5,973 bases of DNA from an uncultured Bacilli bacterium (GTDB lineage: Bacteria; Bacillota_I; Bacilli_A; RF39; UBA660). This document shows positions 1 through 5,071 of the stretch, piece after piece. The notes under the pieces were generated by a model. It searched no databases. It had not been told where the DNA came from and saw only the letters and a list, made by a program, of their open reading frames with translations. Positions within the stretch are counted from its first letter, which is position 1; each line of letters opens with the position of its first letter. Location: contig CAKPDJ010000068.1 in the NCBI GenBank assembly GCA_934148875.1, forward strand, positions 1 through 5,973. The letters are read 5' to 3'. The position numbers and the translations under genes are program-made.

Positions 1-45
1 TTCATACCCGGAAGGTCGAGGGTTCGATCCCCCCTCTCGCTACCA
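1..45 (+). tRNA. tRNA-Met (CAT anticodon), 3' part only
   Basis: The 5' half lies outside the window. Reading backwards: encoded CCA at 43-45, discriminator A42, acceptor 3' strand 35-41 (TCTCGCT), T-stem 18-22 and 30-34 around the T-loop TTCGATC at 23-29, variable loop AGGTC at 13-17, anticodon 3' strand CCGGA at 8-12 and anticodon loop TTCATAC at 1-7. The anticodon is therefore CAT at 3-5. The loop plus CCG following it resembles elongator tRNA-Met of Bacillus-type organisms rather than initiator tRNA, whose anticodon stem normally ends in CCC next to the loop. The lysidine-modified isoleucine tRNA also has a CAT gene anticodon and cannot be strictly excluded without the 5' half. One T-stem pair is an A-C mismatch (A19 against C33). 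Confidence 0.9.
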
Positions 46-55
46 ATTGATTTTG

Positions 56-72
56 ACCTTATTATATAAGGT
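56..72. repeat. Short inverted repeat just downstream of the tRNA
   Basis: ACCTTAT at 56-62 and ATAAGGT at 66-72 form a perfect 7-bp stem around a 3-base loop. It is followed by GTTCGCGC rather than a T-run, so it is not a classical terminator. It may be a processing or pausing hairpin behind the tRNA, or a chance palindrome. The function is unknown. Confidence 0.4.
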
Positions 73-83
73 GTTCGCGCACT

Positions 84-123
84 GAATACTTAGAGATAAG
101 TATTCTTTTATTTTGTTTTTTTA
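84..123 (+). terminator. Rho-independent terminator of the tRNA transcript
   Basis: GAATACTTA at 84-92 and TAAGTATTC at 97-105 make a perfect 9-bp stem closed by a GAGA tetraloop (93-96). A T-rich tract follows at 106-122 (TTTTATTTTG then a run of T). It lies about 40 bases past the tRNA CCA end and presumably ends the tRNA transcription unit, isolating the next gene. Confidence 0.85.
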
Positions 124-159
124 AACTTGATATTGAAATATTCTGTTTATGAATGTTAT

Positions 160-181
160 TGACAACAAAATGGCAACAAAT
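160..181 (+). repeat. Tandem 11-bp direct repeats, possible integrase arm-type sites
   Basis: Two adjacent copies, TGACAACAAAA at 160-170 and TGGCAACAAAT at 171-181, differ at two positions. Short tandem repeats of this kind beside the 3' end of a tRNA gene are typical of arm-type binding sites for tyrosine integrases of Bacillota phages and integrative elements. No integrase gene and no second copy of the tRNA end is present in the window, so the attachment-site reading is inference. An 11-codon open frame (149-184) crosses the repeats and is not considered a gene. Confidence 0.4.
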
Positions 182-258
182 TAAATTCTTATTTTGTTTA
201 CTTTATCTACCAATATAAATGTTAATATAGAAAACTATCAGAGTTATATGAATTTTTT

Positions 259-287
259 TAGACATTTTGTGGTATTTGTGGTATAAT
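259..287 (+). promoter_or_regulatory. Promoter of the EEP-family gene (extended -10)
   Basis: A perfect -10 box TATAAT at 282-287 is preceded by the extended -10 TG at 279-280 (TGGTATAAT). TAGACA at 259-264 matches the consensus -35 at five of six bases with the ideal 17-bp spacer. Transcription should start near 294, leaving a leader of about 16 bases that holds only the ribosome binding site GGAGGAAAG (298-306). That short leader leaves no room for a riboswitch. Confidence 0.75.
266..283 (+). repeat. Perfect 9-bp tandem repeat inside the promoter
   Basis: TTTGTGGTA occurs twice back to back (266-274 and 275-283), filling the spacer between -35 and -10 and running into the TATAAT box. It could be a repressor or activator site bound on one side of the helix, or simply a local duplication that created the extended -10. 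No regulator for it can be named from this window. Confidence 0.5.
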
Positions 288-309
288 ATAGGCGTTTGGA
301 GGAAAGAGT

Positions 310-1080
310 ATGAGTGATTTATTAAAAGTTGGTAGTTTTAATATGAAAGATAATGGTATTAATCGTAATGGTGGTATCCGTGAAGATGGTACTTCTAATG
401 CCAAATATGTAGCTAATATTATCAAAGAAAAAGAGTTTGATTTATTAGGAACTCAAGAATTAACTATCAAATATGTAAATGAACTTGCTTTAGAGTTACA
501 TAATTATCAATTTTTAGGTAGTTATCGTTATGGCAATGCTTTAAAGTTTTTACCATATAATGAAAACAATAATATTCTTACAAATCAAAAAGTTTTAGAA
601 ACAAATACTATATGGTTACCTTGGATTGCAAATAATTTTCCAGATTTCAAAACATCTATTATGAAGGCATCTATTATGCCTAGAGTAGCTACTATTGTGG
701 TTACTGAAGATAATGAACATAGAAAGATTTGTATGATTAATACACATTTGGATTATCAGGTACCTTCTATTCAAGCTAAGCAATTAGAAAAATTAAAAAG
801 TATTATTTTAAAATATTCTAAAGACTATAAAATTATTTTAACTGGTGATTTCAATATGGAATTAAATGATAATAATTTTAAACAATTTGTAATAGATGTT
901 TCTAGTCAGTTAAAAGTAGTTGATATTGATGGTGCTACTTGGCATGGAAAAAATAACGAAGAAAAGAAAGAAGATTTCATTTTTATACCAAATGATTTTG
1001 AAGTAGAAAATGCTGGTAGAATTGATGCTAATGACACATCTGATCATGATATGATATATGCTGATATTAGAAGAAAATAA
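310..1080 (+). CDS. Endonuclease/exonuclease/phosphatase (EEP) family protein
   Basis: A complete 256-residue protein of the metal-dependent DNase I-like fold, which hydrolyses phosphodiester or phosphomonoester bonds. The order of family motifs is intact: GSFNM with Asn11; GTQEL with the metal-binding Glu50; INTHLD with His146 and Asp148; LTGDFN with Asp180 and Asn182; EDFIF with Asp222; and SDHD with the catalytic His246 near the C-terminus. About 250 residues is normal for a bare catalytic domain. There is no signal peptide or membrane segment, so it is probably cytoplasmic. The ATG start is fixed by GGAGGAAAG at 298-306 and a strong promoter just upstream. It is monocistronic, ending in a hairpin shared with the convergent repressor gene. 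Motifs alone cannot separate exonuclease III-like DNA repair, RNA or nucleotide phosphatase and phospholipase activities. It lacks an obvious exonuclease III signature beyond the shared fold, so the substrate is left open. Confidence 0.88.
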   Translation: MSDLLKVGSFNMKDNGINRNGGIREDGTSNAKYVANIIKEKEFDLLGTQELTIKYVNELALELHNYQFLGSYRYGNALKFLPYNENNNILTNQKVLETNTIWLPWIANNFPDFKTSIMKASIMPRVATIVVTEDNEHRKICMINTHLDYQVPSIQAKQLEKLKSIILKYSKDYKIILTGDFNMELNDNNFKQFVIDVSSQLKVVDIDGATWHGKNNEEKKEDFIFIPNDFEVENAGRIDANDTSDHDMIYADIRRK

Positions 1081-1094
1081 ATTTTATATAAAAT

Positions 1095-1125
1095 AATAAG
1101 TTCAAGTGCTTTGCTTGAACTTATT
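1095..1125. terminator. Bidirectional hairpin terminator between convergent genes
   Basis: AATAAGTTCAAG at 1095-1106 and CTTGAACTTATT at 1114-1125 form a perfect 12-bp stem with a 7-base loop. It starts 15 bases after the EEP stop codon, and its right arm contains the TAA stop of the minus-strand repressor (1121-1123). The flanks are T-rich on both strands (TTATTTTAA to the right on plus, ATTTTATATA on minus), so it probably serves both transcripts. The plus-strand T-run is broken, so termination may be incomplete. Confidence 0.75.
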
Positions 1126-1720
1126 TTAATAAAGTGATAATCATTTTTATTACTTCTTGTTTCATAATGTCATAATTCATACAACTATGTTTATGGTAAA
1201 CTACTTCATGGCAATAGTTTTCAACAATACCAATAATAATATGAACTTTTTCTAAAAGGTTAGGAGAGTTGATTCCAAAATTCTTTAGTGTTTCTACAAT
1301 TTTTTTAGTAGTTTCTAATTCTTTATCGTGAAATATTTTGGCAATTTCTTCATCTTGATGAGATAATGCTATCATTTCCTCGTGAGCTTTTTTAGATAGC
1401 GTATGTTCTTTGATAAAAATTTGTAGCATTTCTTCTAGAATTACTTCTAAACAATTTACATCAAATTCTTTCTTTTTTAATACCTCTAAAATAGGAAACA
1501 TAATATTATCAGAATAATTCTTAATTCCTTCAATAAATATTTCTTTTTTATCATTAAAGTATTGATAAATGATACCAGTAGAAACACCAGCATATCTAGC
1601 TATATCATTCGTATTAGTCTTATAATAACCATTTTCACACATCAACTCAAATCCCATTTTTATAATTTTATTTCTTTTTTCAATAGATCTCTTTTGAGTA
1701 GGTATTCTTATTTCTGACAT
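1121..1720 (-). CDS. TetR/AcrR-family transcriptional repressor
   Basis: A 199-residue protein of typical TetR size. Residues about 14-60 are the family's DNA-binding domain: a first helix (KRNKIIKMGFELMCENGYYKT), then a helix-turn-helix around TNDIARYAGVSTGIIYQYF and the usual YFNDKKEIF continuation. Residues 70-199 are helical and lack sequence conservation I can place, as expected for the ligand-binding and dimerisation domain. A Cys/His-rich patch lies near the C-terminus (Cys170, His171, His176, His178, Cys180). The start is supported by AAGGAAG on the minus strand about 8 bases before the ATG, and a consensus promoter lies just upstream. It is divergent from the ABC transporter genes and shares a symmetric operator region with them, so it very likely represses both itself and the transporter and is released by a small-molecule ligand. 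The ligand is unknown. A role as a drug, peptide or envelope-stress sensor is inference from context. Confidence 0.92.
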   Translation of the reverse strand: MSEIRIPTQKRSIEKRNKIIKMGFELMCENGYYKTNTNDIARYAGVSTGIIYQYFNDKKEIFIEGIKNYSDNIMFPILEVLKKKEFDVNCLEVILEEMLQIFIKEHTLSKKAHEEMIALSHQDEEIAKIFHDKELETTKKIVETLKNFGINSPNLLEKVHIIIGIVENYCHEVVYHKHSCMNYDIMKQEVIKMIITLLK

Positions 1721-1742
1721 ATTATCGCTTCCTTCTTATACA

Positions 1743-1771
1743 ATTATACATTTATTTTGTATTTCTTTCAA
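1743..1771 (-). promoter_or_regulatory. Promoter of the TetR-family gene
   Basis: Read on the minus strand, the -35 box is TTGAAA (plus-strand 1766-1771), followed by a 17-base spacer and a perfect TATAAT (plus-strand 1743-1748). The predicted start is near 1736, giving a leader of about 16 bases that contains the AAGGAAG ribosome binding site. The first three bases of the -35 box are the outer end of the 34-bp palindrome, so a bound repressor would cover it. This implies negative autoregulation. Confidence 0.8.
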
Positions 1772-1802
1772 CAAAATATGAAATAAATATCATATTTTGT
1801 TG
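1769..1802. promoter_or_regulatory. O1: perfect 34-bp palindromic operator between divergent promoters
   Basis: CAACAAAATATGA at 1769-1781 and TCATATTTTGTTG at 1790-1802 are exact inverse complements (13 of 13) around the 8-base spacer AATAAATA. The outer TTG of each arm forms the first half of a -35 hexamer, one for each divergent promoter. It is the obvious binding site for the adjacent TetR-family repressor. At 34 bp it is longer than the 15-20 bp site of a single TetR dimer and closer to the long palindrome bound by two QacR dimers. No T-run follows on either side, so a terminator role is unlikely. Confidence 0.85.
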
Positions 1803-1828
1803 ACTGATAAATATAATAATCGTATAAT
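1800..1828 (+). promoter_or_regulatory. Promoter of the ABC transporter operon
   Basis: TTGACT at 1800-1805 (five of six to the consensus -35) is separated by exactly 17 bases from a perfect TATAAT at 1823-1828. Transcription is expected to start near 1835, about 40 bases before the ATPase ATG. The -35 box overlaps the right end of O1, and O2 begins right after the predicted start point, so both positions allow repression. Confidence 0.8.
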
Positions 1829-1836
1829 TAATATTG

Positions 1837-1861
1837 AATGTGAGATAAATATCATATTTTG
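1837..1861. promoter_or_regulatory. O2: second, degenerate copy of the operator in the transporter leader
   Basis: The 25 bases 1837-1861 match O1 bases 1775-1799 at 23 positions, including a perfect 17-bp direct repeat, ATAAATATCATATTTTG (1783-1799 and 1845-1861). The dyad survives only partly: AATGTGA at 1837-1843 against TCATATT at 1852-1858 with the same 8-base spacer. Centre-to-centre distance to O1 is 62 bp, close to six helical turns. It occupies about +3 to +27 of the predicted transcript and its last base is the first base of the GAGGAGG ribosome binding site. It probably acts as a roadblock or cooperative second operator for the transporter only. Confidence 0.7.
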
Positions 1862-1874
1862 AGGAGGATGATTT

Positions 1875-2585
1875 ATGGAAGAGCTAATTAGTTTTAAAAA
1901 TGTAAAAAAAACTTACACTGTTGGCGAGAAAAAATTTAATGCCCTAGATGGTGTTGATTTTACTATTAATAAAGGAGAATTTGTAGTAATACTTGGTCCA
2001 AGTGGAGCTGGTAAATCTACATTATTAAATTTGCTAGGTGGTATGGATAAAGCTACAAGTGGTACTATCAAAATAGGAAATGAAGTAATATCTAAATATA
2101 ACGATAAAGAACTTACTAACTATCGTAGTGAAAATGTAGGATTTATATTTCAATTCTATAATATTTTACCAACTCTTACGGTTTTAGAAAATGTACAGTT
2201 AGTTAATGAGATAGTTAAAAAACCAAAGAATGCTAAAAAAATACTAAAAGATGTTGGACTAGAAAAACATTATAATAAGTTTCCTAATCAACTATCAGGA
2301 GGAGAACAACAAAGAGTATCAATTGCTAGAGCTATAGCTAAAGACCCACTTTTACTTTTATGTGATGAACCAACAGGAGCACTTGATTCTAAAACAGGTG
2401 TAGAAGTATTAAAGCTTTTAAAACAACAGTGTGATAGTAATAATGGTGAAAATACTGTCGTTATTGTTACTCACAATTCATTGATTGCTGAAATAGCGGA
2501 TCGTGTTATTAGACTTAAAAATGGTAAAGTAGAAAGTAACGAAATAAATAAAAAACCTAAAGATATAGATGAGGTTGTGTGGTAA
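1875..2585 (+). CDS. ABC transporter ATP-binding protein (MacB/LolD-type)
   Basis: A complete 236-residue ATPase of the subfamily that energises FtsX/MacB-type permeases by hydrolysing ATP on the inner face of the membrane. All motifs are present: Walker A GPSGAGKST at 41-49; Q-loop Gln93 in IFQFYNILPTLTV, the FQ-x-YNLLP-like version typical of the LolD/MacB group; signature LSGGEQQR at 140-147; Walker B ending CDEPTGALD at 163-171, with catalytic Glu165 and the D-loop; and switch His200 in VIVTHN. The length fits a stand-alone nucleotide-binding subunit. The ATG follows GAGGAGG (1861-1867) at ideal spacing. It is the first gene of a two-gene operon; the permease starts one base after its stop. 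The module probably exports, extracts or transmits force to something in the envelope, as related systems do with antimicrobial peptides, lipoproteins or cell-wall hydrolases. The actual substrate is unknown. Confidence 0.95.
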   Translation: MEELISFKNVKKTYTVGEKKFNALDGVDFTINKGEFVVILGPSGAGKSTLLNLLGGMDKATSGTIKIGNEVISKYNDKELTNYRSENVGFIFQFYNILPTLTVLENVQLVNEIVKKPKNAKKILKDVGLEKHYNKFPNQLSGGEQQRVSIARAIAKDPLLLLCDEPTGALDSKTGVEVLKLLKQQCDSNNGENTVVIVTHNSLIAEIADRVIRLKNGKVESNEINKKPKDIDEVVW

Positions 2586-2586
2586 T

Positions 2587-4965
2587 ATGTTAGGAAAGAA
2601 AATGATTCGTGACATATTACAGAATAAGTCACAGTTTTTAACAATCTTCTTGATGGTTTTAATAGGAGTTATGGTATATGTAGGTATTGAATCTTATATG
2701 GATGGTATGGTCCAAACTGCCAATACTTTTTATACCGAAAATAACCTACAAGATTTAAACGTATTAGGCTCTAATTTAACTATAGATGATTTAAACAAAA
2801 TAAAGAAATTAGATAATGTAAATGATGCCGAAAGAAAATTAGTTGTTACAGGAATTGATGCAACAAAAGATGATAAAACATATTTAATTAGTTTTATAGA
2901 ATCAAATAATATTTCTAAATTTTATGTAGTTAATGGTATAGAATTTGATGCTAATAAAAAAGGTGTATGGTTAGACGATTTTTATGCTAAAGAAAATAAC
3001 TTACATGTTGGCGATACAATTAGTATAAAATATGATACTTTTACTCTAAATGAAACAATTTTAGGATTAATTAATGTACCAGACCATTTATACGATACTA
3101 GTGATGCATCAGAATTGATTCCAAATCGTAAGAAATTTGGTTTTGTATATCTTTCTAGTAATGAAATACCAGAAGATTATATCAAAAGTATGGTAATGAA
3201 AGAAATGAAAATTACTGATACTAAAACTTTTGATAAATATGTAAAAGATTTTAATTATAAAGATTATATTCCATATAACTATATAATGGTTGATGTTGAT
3301 AATAAAGATAATGTTTCAAAAGTTAAGAACGACATTGAAGATAATATTAAATCAGCTTTGGCTATAGTAAAAATAGAAGATACTTCTTCTTATGTAATGT
3401 ATCAAGGTGAAATAGATGAAGGGGCATCTTATGTAGGAATATTCTCAGGATTATTTTTATTTATTGCCATGCTATCAGTTATTACTACTATGACTAGAGT
3501 AGTAAAGAAACAAAAACTTCAAATAGGTACATTAAAAGCATTAGGATTTAAAAATAGTAAAATATCTAGTCATTATATAGGATATGGTTTTTGGATATCA
3601 TTACTTGGAGCTATTTGTGGAATAATACTTGGAAGATTTTTCATTGGTAATATATTTATCGGATTAGAAATGTCTTTCTTTGAAATACCTAATGGTAAAG
3701 CAGTTATTAATAATATGAGCTATGTAGTAGCACTATGTGTAGTAGCAGTTGTTTCATTAATCACATATCTTACTTGTAGAAAGGAACTTAAAAAAATACC
3801 AGCTGAGTCTTTAAGAAACGAACTTCCAAAAGTGAAAAATGGTAGTTTAAATTTAACTACTAAAAAGTTATTCCGTAAGATGAATTTTTCTAGTAAATGG
3901 AATTTAAGAGATATTATTAGAAATAAATTTAGAACTATTACTGGTGTTGTTGGAATAGTTGGCTGCTGTACTTTAATAGTATGTGCTTTTGGTATGTTAA
4001 ATAGTATGAACCATTTTATAAAACTACAGTTTGAAGACTTATATGACTTTGACTATAAACTTACTTTAAATGAAAATATCAGTGAAAAAGATTTAAAAGA
4101 ATTAACTGACAAATATGGAAATAGTACTAGTCAAACTTTAGGTATTGAAATAAAAGATAGTAATGGAAATAGAGTAGCTAATAATATTTTTGTTGATGAT
4201 AGTAATAATTTAGTTAGATTTCAAAATAGTAAAGATAAATTTATAAATATTAATGATAATACTGGTATTTATGTTACAAGTAAATTAGCTGAAAATAATA
4301 ATTATAAATTAGGCGATATTGTTACTTGGCATATATATGGTGATTCTACTTATTATGAATCTAAGATTGTTGGTTTTAATAAAGACCCACAAAATCAAAA
4401 TATTACGGTTACTAGAAGTTATTTAGAAAGTTTAAATGTTAAATATACTCCTGATTCACTTTATACTAAGAGTGATTTAAAAGGTGTTAAAGAAATAGAT
4501 GGAGTTAGTCTAATTCAAGATAAAAAATCTTTAAAGGAAAGTATGCAATCTATGCTTTCTATGATGAGAAAAATGATTATCTTAATAATTTTCTTTGCAA
4601 TTTTACTTGGAGCTATCATAATTTATAATATGGGTATTTTATCTTATAGTGAAAAGGAATACCAATTCGCAACATTAAAGGTATTAGGTTTTAAAGATAA
4701 AAAAATAAAGAAAATATTTATTCAACAGAATCTTTGGATTACAGCTTTATCTGTTATAATTGGACTACCATCTGGGTATTATTTGACTTCATGGTTATTT
4801 AAGGCTTGCTTAGATGATAATTTTGATTTTGGAGTACATATTAATATTACTACTTATATTATAGCTACTGTTGGTACTTTCTTGGTATCTTACTTAGTTT
4901 CTAAGTTCCTAGCTAGAAAAGTTAATAAAATAGATATGGTTAGTAGCGTAAAAGGAAATGAATAA
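2587..4965 (+). CDS. FtsX-like ABC transporter permease with two FtsX repeats
   Basis: A 792-residue membrane protein if started at ATG 2587. Eight membrane spans can be read: about 16-36, 282-302, 332-354, 377-397, 449-472, 661-685, 714-737 and 755-777. The order is span, large external domain (about 37-280), three spans, then the same pattern again (external domain about 473-660). This is the duplicated FtsX architecture. The cytoplasmic signature after the second span of each repeat is recognisably duplicated: QIGTLKALGFKNSKI and QFATLKVLGFKDKKI. The N-terminus (KKMIRDILQNKSQFLTIFLMVLIGV) is typical of the family. One polypeptide therefore supplies both halves of the pore and pairs with two copies of the ATPase. 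I chose 2587, one base past the ATPase stop, because it gives the standard N-terminus. ATG 2569, overlapping the ATPase by 17 bases, would add MRLCGN and has no clear ribosome binding site. GAGG at 2571-2574 is 12 bases before 2587, which is rather far, so translational coupling is likely. Substrate unknown. Confidence 0.93.
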   Translation: MLGKKMIRDILQNKSQFLTIFLMVLIGVMVYVGIESYMDGMVQTANTFYTENNLQDLNVLGSNLTIDDLNKIKKLDNVNDAERKLVVTGIDATKDDKTYLISFIESNNISKFYVVNGIEFDANKKGVWLDDFYAKENNLHVGDTISIKYDTFTLNETILGLINVPDHLYDTSDASELIPNRKKFGFVYLSSNEIPEDYIKSMVMKEMKITDTKTFDKYVKDFNYKDYIPYNYIMVDVDNKDNVSKVKNDIEDNIKSALAIVKIEDTSSYVMYQGEIDEGASYVGIFSGLFLFIAMLSVITTMTRVVKKQKLQIGTLKALGFKNSKISSHYIGYGFWISLLGAICGIILGRFFIGNIFIGLEMSFFEIPNGKAVINNMSYVVALCVVAVVSLITYLTCRKELKKIPAESLRNELPKVKNGSLNLTTKKLFRKMNFSSKWNLRDIIRNKFRTITGVVGIVGCCTLIVCAFGMLNSMNHFIKLQFEDLYDFDYKLTLNENISEKDLKELTDKYGNSTSQTLGIEIKDSNGNRVANNIFVDDSNNLVRFQNSKDKFININDNTGIYVTSKLAENNNYKLGDIVTWHIYGDSTYYESKIVGFNKDPQNQNITVTRSYLESLNVKYTPDSLYTKSDLKGVKEIDGVSLIQDKKSLKESMQSMLSMMRKMIILIIFFAILLGAIIIYNMGILSYSEKEYQFATLKVLGFKDKKIKKIFIQQNLWITALSVIIGLPSGYYLTSWLFKACLDDNFDFGVHINITTYIIATVGTFLVSYLVSKFLARKVNKIDMVSSVKGNE

Positions 4966-4970
4966 AATTA

Positions 4971-5004
4971 GAATTTACACATATTTTGTGTGAGTTCTTT
5001 TTTT
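4971..5004 (+). terminator. Terminator of the ABC transporter operon
   Basis: GAATTTACACA at 4971-4981 pairs with TGTGTGAGTTC at 4987-4997 (11 bp with two G-U pairs) around a TATTT loop, followed immediately by seven T (4998-5004). It begins 5 bases after the permease stop and closes the two-gene operon. Confidence 0.88.
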
Positions 5005-5034
5005 GATATAATTTTCTAAAAAAGATGATATAAT
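5003..5034 (+). promoter_or_regulatory. Probable promoter of the nuclease gene (extended -10)
   Basis: TATAAT at 5029-5034 is preceded by TG at 5026-5027, giving the extended -10 form TGATATAAT, which can work without a good -35. The nearest -35-like hexamer, TTGATA at 5003-5008, leaves a 20-base spacer, longer than ideal. GATATAATT also occurs 22 bases upstream (5005-5013 and 5027-5035), so a second, weaker start is possible. Transcription from the main box would begin near 5041, about 30 bases before the ATG. Confidence 0.55.
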
Positions 5035-5071
5035 TATTATGTAATTTAATGATAGAACGGTATGGTGTAGT

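Noticed and set aside
149..184. Eleven-codon open frame over the TGRCAACAAA repeats.
   Set aside because: It is too short, has no ribosome binding site and no promoter tied to it; the repeats explain the sequence better.
1181..1215. Cys/His patch (Cys170, His171, His176, His178, Cys180) in the TetR-family protein as a metal-sensing site.
   Set aside because: The spacing matches no metal-binding motif I know, and His-rich loops at this place occur in relatives of the family without a known metal role. Kept only as a remark in the gene entry.
1769..1802. The perfect inverted repeat as a terminator or attenuator hairpin.
   Set aside because: No T-run follows on either strand, it lies upstream of both predicted start points, and its ends coincide with two -35 boxes, so an operator is the better reading.
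2587..4965. Apparent shift in codon flavour along the permease (more ATA/GGA early, more ATT/GGT later) as a sign of gene fusion.
   Set aside because: The impression is weak, not counted, and the duplicated FtsX architecture is standard for the family without any recent fusion.
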